Below are positions 1 to 8,700 of a stretch of 41,132 nt of DNA, in pieces. A program made the translations under genes and the position numbers. Every line of letters begins with the position of its first letter. Positions within the stretch are counted from its first letter, which is position 1. The notes under the pieces were generated by a model. It was not told the DNA's origin, made no database searches, and saw only the letters and a list, made by a program, of their open reading frames with translations. Source of the stretch: Sediminibacillus terrae (GTDB lineage: Bacteria; Bacillota; Bacilli; Bacillales; Amphibacillaceae); assembly GCF_009602435.1 (NCBI RefSeq), contig NZ_VZDQ01000005.1:27618-68749 (forward strand), written 5' to 3'.

Positions 1-387
1 GCGGGAAAAATGACGCGTCGAATCTCTGCGTTAGCTCCCCTTTTCCGGTACTCACGTATTAAAAGCATACGCTCCGTTCCTCAAAGCCTCGCTGCCTGGA
101 TCTTCTTGGTCCTTTTTGTCCTCATTTCGAACATCGATTGAGGAGGAAGTTCTAAATTGCGGGAAAAATGACGCGTCGAATCTCTGCGTTAGCTCCCCTT
201 TTCCGGTACTCACGTATTAAAAGCATACGCTCCGTTCCTCAAAGCCTCGCTGCCTGGATCTTCTTGGTCCTTTTTGTCCTCATTTCGAACACGGATTGAG
301 GAGGAAGTTCTAAATTGCGGGAAAAATGACACGTCGAATCTCTGCGTTAGCTCCCCTTTTCCGGTACTCACGTATTAAAAGCATACG
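1..387. repeat. Tandem 158-bp repeat, 2.45 copies
   Basis: Unit 1 spans 1-158 and unit 2 spans 159-316; a third copy is cut off after 71 bp (317-387). Units 1 and 2 differ at only two adjacent-region bases (near 134-135 and 292-293), and copy 3 has one change near its start. Each unit contains an inverted repeat CGTAT/ATACG (55-59 and 67-71 in unit 1), and copy 3 ends exactly at the end of that inverted repeat. On the + strand each full unit holds a 43-codon ORF (10-141 and 168-299) with a hydrophobic C-terminal half. The array may continue to the left of the window. Function is unknown; it may be a dispersed Bacillaceae intergenic repeat. Confidence 0.9.
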
Positions 388-646
388 TCAGCTGGAGTCT
401 ACGTGTATTTCCTCCGCTGAGAATCTACTTGCTCTGTATTTGACAGTGATAACCTGGAAAATGTCTGAGCGCCTTGATTTAGCGCCTCATTTCCAAAGCA
501 TTCAAAAAGTCAAAAATCATATAATTTCATTGTTTCTTTTCCAGTAGTCAAGACTCACGAGGAATATACTCTGTCTACTCCATCAGCGTAATTAGACTTC
601 TGCGGAGGTGTGGCCGTGCCCGCGGAAAGCGAAGTATGCTGCCGGA
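388..646. repeat. Fragments of a GC-rich palindromic repeat family
   Basis: Positions 388-418 match one end of the element seen at 21885-21997 (shared core GCTGGAGTCTACG). Positions 614-644 are the reverse complement of 21885-21915, with a single mismatch in 31 nt. The DNA between (about 419-600) is AT-rich and holds no gene I can support. The remaining 647-722 shows nothing recognisable. The two ends are not arranged as in the intact element, so these look like remnants of separate insertions or a rearranged copy. Confidence 0.7.
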
Positions 647-722
647 GTACATTTAAGCCCCCTCCCATGTCTACAAAATCTGTAGTCGTTTGAAAACTAT
701 TTAAATAAATTAAACAAAGCTC

Positions 723-765
723 TTGTCATTCATTAAATAATATGTAAATATAGGTGTCAAGACAC
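723..765 (+). promoter_or_regulatory. Candidate nad promoter and palindromic operator
   Basis: A possible -35 TTGTCA (723-728) is followed after 16 nt by TAAATA (745-750). Just downstream is a perfect inverted repeat, GTGTC-AA-GACAC (754-765), which would overlap the transcription start. In Bacillus the nadBCA operon is repressed by NiaR/YrxA (called NadR) in response to nicotinate, so this palindrome is a reasonable NiaR site. I infer that from position and symmetry only; the match to the published consensus was not checked. Confidence 0.45.
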
Positions 766-826
766 ATAGATATACATATTATGTAATGATGTTGTCGGAA
801 GACATTAATATAGGGGAGACGCGACG

Positions 827-2356
827 ATGCCTCATACGGATGTAATAATCATTGGCGGCGGTTTATCGGCATTGATAGCTGCCAGGAAGTTAAGCAAGCA
901 TAAAAATGTGATTATTTTCACAAAGTCTGCGAAGACCTCAAGCAACTCATACATGGCCCAAGGCGGAATTGCAGCAGCAATTGGCAGGGGGGATGACTGG
1001 TCCAGTCACTTCGAAGATACAATGGCTGCAGGCTGCCATTATAATGATGGCGACCAAGTCCGAACGCTTGTCCAACAGGGACCGGAATATCTGAAACAAC
1101 TCATGGAAGCAGGACTGGAGTTCGACCGTGAGACGGATGGCCAAATGGCCCTAGGGAAAGAGGGAGCCCATTCCCGGCGTCGCATTCTCCATGCCGGCGG
1201 TGATGCGACTGGAAAAGCAATGACAACGTTTCTGTTTCGGGAAATCCAAAGCAGCGTCCAGATAATCGAGCAGGAGATGGCTGTTGATTTGGTCATCGAG
1301 CAGGGACGGTGCCGAGGTATAAAAACAATCCATAAAGATGGATCGGTAAATTTCCACCTTGCAGAGCATACCATCATCGCAACGGGCGGGGTTGGCAGCC
1401 TCTACAAATATACATCCAACCATGCCTCTGTGACAGGAGACGGAATCGCGATGGCTTACCGAGCCGGTGTTGAACTGGTAGATCTGGAGTTTATTCAGTT
1501 TCATCCGACCATGCTGTATCGACATGGCGAAGTGCTCGGACTTGTTTCCGAAGCTGTCAGAGGGGAAGGGGCCTGCCTGATAAATGAAAACGGCAGAAAA
1601 ATTATGGACCATATACATCCGCTTGGTGATTTAGCACCGCGTGATGTGGTGGCCAGACAGATTTTCAACCAAATACAGCAAGGATCGGAGGTTTTTTTGG
1701 ATATTTCGCCGGTAAGAAATTTTTCAAACCGTTTTCCAACGATTCATCGACTTTGCCAAGAAAATGACCTGGATGGTTCTACTTTACTCCCTGTGATTCC
1801 CGGCTCCCATTTTTTAATGGGCGGAATCAAAACAGGGAGAGGAGGAGAAACATCACTGCCAGGATTATATGCTGTCGGAGAGGCCGCCTGGACCGGTGTT
1901 CATGGAGCAAATCGCATTGCCAGCAATTCGTTGTTGGAAGGAATTGTATTTGGTACCTTAACAGCAGAAAATATCCTATCTAAATCACCATCTTCATTAG
2001 TGAGTCATCCCGTTTTCCCAAATCACCACGCAGCAGGAGGGAAGCTTCCAGAGAAAGAGGCTATCCGCCGGATGATGACGGAATATGCAGGAGTAGAGCG
2101 GGATCAGCAAGGGCTGGCGAAATTGAAAGCATGGCTGGAAGAATCCTTCGATCCCTATGCGGTGAAGTCGATTGACAAGAGAGAGACCGCAGAGAAGGTC
2201 AATATGCTGACTGTAGCCTGGCTGATTACCACTTCTGCTTTATCGAGAAGGGAAAGCCGTGGCGGTCATTACCGAACCGACTTTCCTTTTTCCAAATCGG
2301 AGTGGGGGAAAAAGAGGATAATCCGCCGATTGCACAAGCAAGCCGCGGTGATTTAG
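827..2356 (+). CDS. nadB: L-aspartate oxidase NadB
   Basis: Flavoenzyme that oxidises L-aspartate to iminoaspartate, the first step of de novo NAD synthesis; the product is passed to NadA. The protein is 509 aa. It begins with a Rossmann FAD-binding motif (VIIIGGGLSAL, residues about 6-16). Then come the succinate dehydrogenase/fumarate reductase family signatures: SYMAQGGIAAA near 40-50, HSRRRILHAGGDATG near 115-130, the RGEGA segment near 245, and the FAD-binding GLYAVGEAAWTGVHGANR segment near 345-362. The shortened C-terminal helical domain is typical of Bacillus forms. A GGGGAG ribosome site lies 8 nt before the ATG. It is the first gene of the nadB-nadC-nadA operon; the cysteine desulfurase gene (nifS/yrvO) that flanks nadB in B. 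subtilis is not seen upstream. Confidence 0.96.
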   Translation: MPHTDVIIIGGGLSALIAARKLSKHKNVIIFTKSAKTSSNSYMAQGGIAAAIGRGDDWSSHFEDTMAAGCHYNDGDQVRTLVQQGPEYLKQLMEAGLEFDRETDGQMALGKEGAHSRRRILHAGGDATGKAMTTFLFREIQSSVQIIEQEMAVDLVIEQGRCRGIKTIHKDGSVNFHLAEHTIIATGGVGSLYKYTSNHASVTGDGIAMAYRAGVELVDLEFIQFHPTMLYRHGEVLGLVSEAVRGEGACLINENGRKIMDHIHPLGDLAPRDVVARQIFNQIQQGSEVFLDISPVRNFSNRFPTIHRLCQENDLDGSTLLPVIPGSHFLMGGIKTGRGGETSLPGLYAVGEAAWTGVHGANRIASNSLLEGIVFGTLTAENILSKSPSSLVSHPVFPNHHAAGGKLPEKEAIRRMMTEYAGVERDQQGLAKLKAWLEESFDPYAVKSIDKRETAEKVNMLTVAWLITTSALSRRESRGGHYRTDFPFSKSEWGKKRIIRRLHKQAAVI

Positions 2357-2369
2357 GAGGGACTGAAAA

Positions 2370-3227
2370 GTGAACAATATCAAACTACAAGAACTGCTCC
2401 GGCAATTCTATTTGGAGGACATCGGCGATCAGGATTTGACGAGTACGGCAATTTTTCCCCTCCATCAAACAGGGACGGCAACATTTATTGCAAAGCAACA
2501 GGGAGTACTGGCAGGACTATCGATTATTGCAGAGGCGTATCGCCTGTTTGACCCTTCAATCCGTGTCAACCTGCTGAAACGTGATGGTCAATCTGTTCTG
2601 CCCGGCGAGAAAATCGCAGAGGCGGTGGGGCCAGTCCGCCATCTCCTCACGGGAGAAAGAGTCATTTTAAATTTACTGCAGCGGATGGGCGGTATTGCGA
2701 CAAAAACGAGGCAAAGCGTTGAAACATTGGGCAGCAGTCATACCAACATTTGTGATACTAGGAAAACGACTCCAGGCCTGCGGATGCTGGAAAAATACGC
2801 AGTAAGGTGTGGAGGGGGCAAGAATCACCGCTTCGGTTTATATGATGGAATCATGATCAAAGATAACCATATTGCTTTTTGTGGATCGATCACCAATGCA
2901 GTGAATGCAGCTAGAAGCCATGGAGGACACATGGTGAAGTTGGAAGTAGAGACGGAAAACAAAGAACAGGTGATCGAGGCGGTTGAAGCGGGAGTGGATG
3001 TGATAATGTTCGATAATCGTTCTCCTCAGGAAGTTGCAGAGTTTGTCAAGATTGTACCCGACGGGATCATTACCGAAGCATCTGGCGGAATAACCGAAGA
3101 TCGGCTGGCTGCATACCGGGATACAGGAGTTGATTATATCTCGCTTGGCTATTTGACTCACTCGGTCAATGCGTTGGATATCAGCATGCTTGTAGAAAAT
3201 CAATCGACAGGGAGGAAGCCGCGATGA
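2370..3227 (+). CDS. nadC: Quinolinate phosphoribosyltransferase NadC
   Basis: Converts quinolinate and PRPP to nicotinate mononucleotide, CO2 and pyrophosphate, the third step of de novo NAD synthesis in the cytosol. The 285-aa length is normal. Visible family motifs are [20 protein letters not shown] (residues about 131-150), the basic [20 protein letters not shown] region just after it, the KLEVET strand near 190, and the phosphate-binding TEASGGIT near 235-242. The start is GTG at 2370, 13 nt after nadB, with an AGGAGG site. The gene ends in an ATGA overlap with nadA, which indicates translational coupling. Confidence 0.96.
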   Translation: MNNIKLQELLRQFYLEDIGDQDLTSTAIFPLHQTGTATFIAKQQGVLAGLSIIAEAYRLFDPSIRVNLLKRDGQSVLPGEKIAEAVGPVRHLLTGERVILNLLQRMGGIATKTRQSVETLGSSHTNICDTRKTTPGLRMLEKYAVRCGGGKNHRFGLYDGIMIKDNHIAFCGSITNAVNAARSHGGHMVKLEVETENKEQVIEAVEAGVDVIMFDNRSPQEVAEFVKIVPDGIITEASGGITEDRLAAYRDTGVDYISLGYLTHSVNALDISMLVENQSTGRKPR

Positions 3228-4330
3228 AAATGTTGGACGTACTTCAGCACACCCAAAAACAAGTATTGCCGGAAAAATATAAGGAATTCACGGAGATGGA
3301 GATGACCGAAAGGGTAAAAGAAATAAAAGAAAAATTTGGAGACAGGTTATTTATCCCGGGCCATCATTATCAGAAGGATGAAGTAATGCAATTTGCCGAT
3401 GCGGCAGGTGATTCTTTACAGCTGGCCCAGTTGTCTGCTGCAAATCCAGCCGAATACATCGTGTTTTGCGGAGTGCATTTCATGGCGGAAACGGCAGATA
3501 TTCTGACGGAGGATTACCAGCGAGTAATCCTTCCAGATATGCGGGCAGGCTGTTCAATGGCCGATATGGCGGACATCCATCAAACCGAACGAGGCTGGAA
3601 AATCATGCGGAAGACATTCGGTGATAGCATTGTCCCCTTGACCTATGTCAACTCGACAGCGGCCATAAAAGCGTTTGTTGGAGAAAATGGAGGGGCAACC
3701 GTCACCTCGTCAAATGCCAGTCATATGCTCGAATGGGCCTTTACCCAAAAAGAAAGGATCTTGTTTTTGCCTGATCAGCATTTGGGAAGAAATACAGCAT
3801 ATGATCTTGGTATCCCGCTGGAAAACATGGCGGTGTGGAATCCGATCCTGGATCGATTGGAATATGACGGGGAAGTCGGCGATATTCAGGTTATTTTGTG
3901 GAAAGGGCATTGTTCCGTCCATGAAAATTTTCGCGTACCGAACGTCGAACATATCCGTAAAACACGCCCGGACATGAAAGTCATTGTCCACCCTGAATGC
4001 AGCCGCGAGGTCGTCGAGCGTTCTGATTATGCAGGATCTACTAAATTTATCATCGATACGATTTCCGGGGCGCCGGCTGGTAGTAAGTGGGCGGTCGGGA
4101 CGGAAATGAACCTTGTTAAAAGGCTGATGCACCAGCATCCTGATAAAGAAATTATTTCCCTGAATCCGCAAATGTGTCCGTGTTTGACAATGAATCGGAT
4201 TGATCTTCCCCACCTTTTATGGGCGCTTGAATCATTGGAGCAGGGAGTTGTCGAAAATCAAATAAAAGTGTCTTCCGACATTGCAGAAGGGGCAAAGCTT
4301 GCCCTGGACCGGATGTTGGCCAGAGCATAG
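3224..4330 (+). CDS. nadA: Quinolinate synthase NadA
   Basis: Condenses iminoaspartate with dihydroxyacetone phosphate to form quinolinate, using an oxygen-sensitive [4Fe-4S] cluster. At 368 aa it is the long Bacillus-type form. The three cluster cysteines are visible in the contexts RAGCSMAD (about residue 109), GHCSVHENF (about 229) and MCPCL (about 317-319). The substrate-binding GHHYQKDEV segment is near 46-54. The start overlaps the nadC stop by 4 nt. Last gene of the nad operon, followed by a probable terminator. Confidence 0.96.
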   Translation: MKMLDVLQHTQKQVLPEKYKEFTEMEMTERVKEIKEKFGDRLFIPGHHYQKDEVMQFADAAGDSLQLAQLSAANPAEYIVFCGVHFMAETADILTEDYQRVILPDMRAGCSMADMADIHQTERGWKIMRKTFGDSIVPLTYVNSTAAIKAFVGENGGATVTSSNASHMLEWAFTQKERILFLPDQHLGRNTAYDLGIPLENMAVWNPILDRLEYDGEVGDIQVILWKGHCSVHENFRVPNVEHIRKTRPDMKVIVHPECSREVVERSDYAGSTKFIIDTISGAPAGSKWAVGTEMNLVKRLMHQHPDKEIISLNPQMCPCLTMNRIDLPHLLWALESLEQGVVENQIKVSSDIAEGAKLALDRMLARA

Positions 4331-4346
4331 GGAGTAGTTTTTGATC

Positions 4347-4390
4347 GGGCGTCAAAAGGGGGAGGACCTTTTTGGGCGCCTGCTTTTTAT
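4347..4390 (+). terminator. Probable terminator of the nad operon
   Basis: An imperfect hairpin whose arms read GGGCGTCAAAAGG and CCTTTTTGGGCGCC is followed by a short T-rich run (4384-4389). The stem contains mismatches, so strength is uncertain. Confidence 0.45.
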
Positions 4391-4417
4391 GCAATAGAAA
4401 GTTCCGTTGGGAATGCT

Positions 4418-4535
4418 GTCCAGTACAGCGCCTGCCCTCTCGGGTCTTAAGACTATCTTCTGTGTGGCAAAAACACGGCCGCTCCGATATGTTTAAGCTG
4501 ATCGGGAGCCCACATGATGAAGGTCATGCAGGGCG
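4418..4535. repeat. Dispersed ~118-bp inverted-repeat element
   Basis: Related to the element at 19201-19317. Both begin GTCCAG..AGCGCCT, run through a C-rich block into TCTTAAG, share CTCTGTGTGGCAAA or a close variant in the middle, and close with a CTTAAGC- or TTTAAGC-type arm that pairs back to the left side. It sits between the nad operon and pth. Nothing else is evident in 4536-4630 apart from AT-rich DNA. Confidence 0.65.
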
Positions 4536-4653
4536 TTGTTACAGGACGGTGATAAATGTAGCCAGTTCTCTTTTATACAAATGCCTCCGCTTTTTTTTAT
4601 TGCTTTATTTTTGTAGGTAAACTAAGTACAATAAGGAGGTATCAACGTTAATC

Positions 4654-4671
4654 ATGGATAGAAAGACGTGA
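4654..4671 (+). other. Five-codon minigene just upstream of pth
   Basis: The strong AGGAGGT at 4634-4640 is best spaced not for pth but for an ATG at 4654. That ATG opens a five-codon frame (MDRKT) ending in TGA at 4669-4671. The pth ATG lies 5 nt beyond this stop in a different frame. This is seen directly in the sequence. Whether it is translated and couples to pth is inference. Confidence 0.45.
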
Positions 4672-4676
4672 ATGCA

Positions 4677-5237
4677 ATGAAATGTATCGTAGGACTGGGG
4701 AATCCAGGGAAAAAATTCGAGCAAACACGCCACAATATAGGGTTTATGATTATTGATGAACTTGCCAGAAGGCATCAAATCAAGTTAAAAAAGAAAAAAT
4801 TCAATGGCCTTTATGCACTGGAATCGATCAATGGTGAGAAAGTAGTGCTGCTCGAGCCACAGACTTATATGAATTTATCAGGCGAGTCGATCAGACCGCT
4901 TGTTGAATACTATGAAATCGATTTAAGCGATATCGTGGTTATTTACGATGAATTAGATTTGCCCCAGGGGAAAATCCGTCTGCGTGAAAAAGGCGGTCAT
5001 GGTGGTCATAATGGCATACGTTCCATTATTGATCACTTGGGGACGAAAGAGTTTAAGCGAATCCGTGTAGGCATCGGGCGTCCATCCACCCCGATGCCAG
5101 TGCCGGACTATGTCCTCGGAGCATTCAGTAAACAGGAGCAGCAAACCATGGACCAAGTTGTCGAAAAAGCAGTGGATGCTTGTGAAGCTTGGCTGGAGAA
5201 GCCCTTCTTGGAAGTCATGAATGAATTTAATCGCTAA
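4677..5237 (+). CDS. pth: Peptidyl-tRNA hydrolase Pth (SpoVC)
   Basis: Cleaves peptidyl-tRNA released by abortive translation, recycling tRNA; essential in B. subtilis, where the locus is also called spoVC. About 186 aa, normal length. It starts with the family N-terminus [11 protein letters not shown], followed by the catalytic-His segment TRHNIGF (about residues 18-24), [10 protein letters not shown] near 63-72, [13 protein letters not shown] with the catalytic Asp near 92, and [11 protein letters not shown] near 106-116. I chose ATG 4677 because homologues begin here; an in-frame GTG at 4668 would add three residues. The ctc gene, which precedes pth in B. subtilis, is absent, and a minigene precedes pth instead. 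Confidence 0.95.
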   Translation: MKCIVGLGNPGKKFEQTRHNIGFMIIDELARRHQIKLKKKKFNGLYALESINGEKVVLLEPQTYMNLSGESIRPLVEYYEIDLSDIVVIYDELDLPQGKIRLREKGGHGGHNGIRSIIDHLGTKEFKRIRVGIGRPSTPMPVPDYVLGAFSKQEQQTMDQVVEKAVDACEAWLEKPFLEVMNEFNR

Positions 5238-5259
5238 TTCATAGACTGAATTGACATAG

Positions 5260-5287
5260 GTATAGAAACCTTCCTTACGGAAAAACT
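5260..5287 (+). promoter_or_regulatory. Candidate forespore (sigma-F/G type) promoter of fin
   Basis: GTATA (5260-5264) is followed after 14 nt by GGAAAAACT (5279-5287), resembling the sigma-F pattern of a GTATA-like -35 and GGnnAnAnT -10. fin is transcribed by forespore sigma factors in B. subtilis. The match is moderate, and the start site would fall near the hairpin at 5289. Confidence 0.35.
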
Positions 5288-5288
5288 G

Positions 5289-5314
5289 AAAGTGTACGTA
5301 TAAAACACTTTTTT
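5289..5314 (+). terminator. Weak terminator between pth and fin
   Basis: A 7-bp stem AAAGTGT/ACACTTT is followed by a T run (5309-5314). It is short and AU-rich, so probably leaky. Confidence 0.4.
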
Positions 5315-5332
5315 CCAGAGGAGGTTTTTCGT

Positions 5333-5563
5333 ATGTCGCTTGTTTATCAGTGCAAGCATTGCGGCAATGAAGTGGGCAAGTTGGATCAGCAAGTGCTTGA
5401 CGAGCAGCAATTAGGTTTTGATACGCTTAGTCAGGATGAGAAAAGGGAAATGATCCAGTATCAGGCTAATGGAGATGTCCATATTAAAACAATATGTGAA
5501 AATTGCCAGGCATCCTTGGAGCAACATCCTCATTACCATGAATTGGATCATTTTTTACAGTGA
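5333..5563 (+). CDS. fin: Anti-sigma-F factor Fin
   Basis: Small zinc-ribbon protein (formerly YabK) that binds sigma-F in the forespore and helps the change-over from sigma-F to sigma-G. It is 76 aa, the same length as the B. subtilis protein. Two cysteine pairs are visible: CKHC (residues 7-10) and CENC (about 55-58). The central LSQDEKREMIQYQANGDVHI segment is strongly family-like. An AGAGGAGG ribosome site lies about 8 nt upstream. The position between pth and mfd is the conserved one. Confidence 0.93.
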   Translation: MSLVYQCKHCGNEVGKLDQQVLDEQQLGFDTLSQDEKREMIQYQANGDVHIKTICENCQASLEQHPHYHELDHFLQ

Positions 5564-5587
5564 TGAACATATTCATCAATAAGGATG

Positions 5588-5632
5588 GTGCGGGGTTTCC
5601 CTCGTGTTTTCGGAGGGAAGCTGTCCACGCAC
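5588..5632 (+). other. Long imperfect hairpin between fin and mfd
   Basis: GTGCG pairs with CGCAC at the base and TTTCCCTC with GAGGGAA above it, around a loop of about eight nt. No T run follows, so it is not a plain intrinsic terminator. It could protect the fin mRNA 3' end or shape the mfd leader. Confidence 0.4.
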
Positions 5633-5666
5633 TTCATAGTCGTCAGGTGAATTATTGGAGGTAAAA

Positions 5667-5693
5667 GCTTTGGTCGTCAGCCAAGGCGTTTTT
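5667..5693 (+). terminator. Terminator downstream of fin
   Basis: Stem GCTTTGG/CCAAGGC (one wobble), 7-nt loop, then GTTTTT. It separates fin from mfd. Confidence 0.55.
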
Positions 5694-5748
5694 GTACTTA
5701 TCCGTAAAATATACTTAACTGTGCATAGGAATAGTAGGGGGAGGCATC

Positions 5749-8700
5749 ATGCAAGGATTAAAACAATATTTAAAGACACAAGACGATATACATTCGGTAT
5801 TGTCCGGTGTCGAGGCAGGGCTTAAGGAGCAGCTCGTTTCCGGCTTGACTGGATCGGCGAGAGGCATGCTGGCATCATTGATCAATGAAGCTTCCAAAAA
5901 GCCGATTTTACTCGTGACACACCAATTGATGCAGGCTCAGCAGCTTTATGAGGACCTGCTGGAAATGTCGGAACGGGATTCTGTTCATCTTTATCCGGTC
6001 AATGAATTGATTGCTTCGGAGATTGCTATAGCCAGCCCCGAACTGAAAAGCCAACGAATCGAAGCGTTGAATCAGTGGATGAACAAGGAATCTGGTATTT
6101 TGATAGCACCTGTAGCTGCATTGAAACGGATTTTGCCTCCGGCATCCTATTGGAAAGACTACCAGCTGCATTTTCAATTAGAAACGGAAATCAATATCGA
6201 GAACTATCTGTCCTCCTTGTTCGAAATGGGATATGAACGTGTCGACATGGTTTCCACCCCGGGAGAGTTCAGCTTGCGTGGTGGAATTATTGACATTTAT
6301 CCAATTACAGAGGCAAATCCCATTCGTGTGGAATTGTTTGACGAGGAAGTCGATTCCATCCGCTTTTTTGACGCAGAAACCCAACGGTCGTTGGAAAAAG
6401 CAGAACAGGTGGTCGTAGGACCGGCTACAGAAATGTTATTGCGGCCTGAAGATATTGCAACAGGGGCAGACAGACTTGAAGAAGAACTGGCCATATCCTT
6501 GAAAAAGTTTAAAAAAGCAGAGGATAAGGAAAAACTGGCTGCTGCGGTCAATCAGGATTTGGACCGGTTAAGGCAGCAGGAACGTTTTCAAGAAATGTAT
6601 AAATATATCGGTTATTTCTATCAGGAACCTGGTAGTTTATTAGATTACCTGCCTGAGAACGGGTTGATCATTTTAGATGAAATGAGCAGAATCCAGGAGA
6701 CGGCCAACCGGCTGGATGAAGAGGAAGCAGAATGGCATCAGAGCTTGTTGGAACAGCAGCAGATGGTGCATAACCTGACTATTTCTTTTGATTGGCATGA
6801 TACGTGGACGAAAATGAAACAGCCCCGCCTGTATATGTCTGTATTCCTGCGCCACATTCCTAATACGAATCCGCAAAATCTGGTGAATGTATCCTGTCGA
6901 GCCATGCAGCAGTTCCATGGGCAAATGAACTTATTGAAAAATGAATTTACCCGCTGGCAAAACAACGACTTTTCCATTATTATCTTTGCTCCGAACGAAC
7001 AGCGTGCGGAAAAAATCGAAGCAGTCCTTTCCGATTATGAGATGGAAGCTGTACGGGCATCAGGAGATGTGCAATTGCCGCAATCCAAGCCGCTTATCAT
7101 GGTGGATAACATAAGCAGCGGATTTGAACTGCCGATGCATAAAGTGGCTATATTGACAGAGAGTGAATTATTCAAGAAGCGAACCAGCAGGCCGAAAAGA
7201 AAACAGAAGATTTCCAATGCTGAGCGGATTAAAAACTATCAGGAACTGAAAGTGGGGGATTACGTAGTCCATGCCAATCACGGGATTGGCCGGTATCTTG
7301 GAATTGAAACACTGGAAGTGAACGGGCTTCATAAAGACTTCATGCTCCTTAAGTATATGGGAGATGACAAGCTGTTCGTCCCGATCGATCAAATCGACTT
7401 GGTTCAAAAATATGTCGGTTCGGAAGGCAAAGAACCGAAGCTGTACAAGCTTGGCGGAAGTGAATGGAAAAAAGTAAAAAGCAAAGTCCAATCCTCTGTT
7501 GAAGATATCGCTGACGATTTAATTAAGCTGTATGCCGAAAGAGAGGCGACCAAGGGCTATGCTTTTTCTGAAGATACACTGATGCAACGGGAATTTGAAG
7601 ATGCGTTTCCTTATCAGGAAACAGAGGATCAACTCCGTTGTATTGAAGAAATCAAAAAAGATATGGAACGGCCGCGCCCGATGGATCGTCTGCTTTGCGG
7701 GGACGTGGGTTATGGGAAAACCGAGGTTGCCATAAGGGCGGCGTTCAAAGCGATTGCCGATGGAAAACAGGTGGCCATCCTGGTGCCGACGACCATTCTG
7801 GCCCAGCAGCATTATGAAACAATCATGGAACGTTTTCAAGGGCATGCTGTCAACATCGGGCTGTTAAGCAGATTCCGGACGAGGAAACAGCAAAAAGAAA
7901 CATTGGAAGGCTTGAAAAAAGGATTGGTCGATATTGTCATCGGCACCCATCGCCTGCTTTCCAAGGATGTGGAATATAAAAGTATCGGTTTGCTGATTGT
8001 GGATGAGGAGCAGCGATTCGGAGTAAAGCATAAGGAAAAAATAAAAAGGTTGAAAACGAATGTCGATGTCCTGACCTTAACAGCAACACCAATTCCACGG
8101 ACGCTTCATATGTCGATGCTTGGAGTACGGGATTTATCGGTCATCGAAACACCTCCGGAAAATCGGTTTCCGATTCAAACCTATGTCATGGAATACAACC
8201 CGGTCTTTATCAGAGAAGCCATTGAAAGGGAAATGTCACGCGGTGGACAAGTGTTCTTTTTGTACAACCGGGTCGACAACATTGAACGGATGGCAGAAGA
8301 AATATCGGCGTTGGTGGAAGATGCCCGGGTCGCATTTGCGCATGGTCAAATGAATGAAGCAGAATTGGAAAATGTGATGTTCTCCTTCCTGGAAGGCGAG
8401 TCGGATGTCCTCGTCAGCACGACGATTATCGAGACAGGTGTCGATATTCCGAATGTAAATACGCTGATAGTTTATGATGCAGACAAAATGGGGCTTAGTC
8501 AGCTTTATCAGCTGCGTGGCAGAGTGGGAAGGTCCAATCGCGTCGCCTATTCCTATTTCACCTATCAACAGGATAAAGTGCTGACAGAAGTTGCCGAAAA
8601 AAGATTGCAGGCAATCAAAGAATTTACAGAACTAGGTTCCGGTTTCAAGATTGCCATGCGTGATTTGTCGATTCGCGGAGCAGGAAATCTGCTCGGTGCC

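Noticed and set aside
1-387. CRISPR array
   Set aside because: The 158-bp units are directly adjacent with no unique spacers and no cas genes nearby.
326-547. 73-codon plus-strand ORF
   Set aside because: It is the truncated third repeat copy running on into unrelated DNA; no well-spaced ribosome site and no recognisable protein.
4372-4620. 82-codon plus-strand ORF between nadA and pth
   Set aside because: It runs through the nad terminator and the dispersed repeat; no ribosome site and composition unlike neighbours.
4604-4632. Promoter with TACAAT just before pth
   Set aside because: Its start site would remove the AGGAGGT ribosome site, and there is no -35.
5671-5780. TTG-started frame after GGAGGT before mfd
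   Set aside because: It would have to read through a terminator hairpin and enters mfd out of frame.
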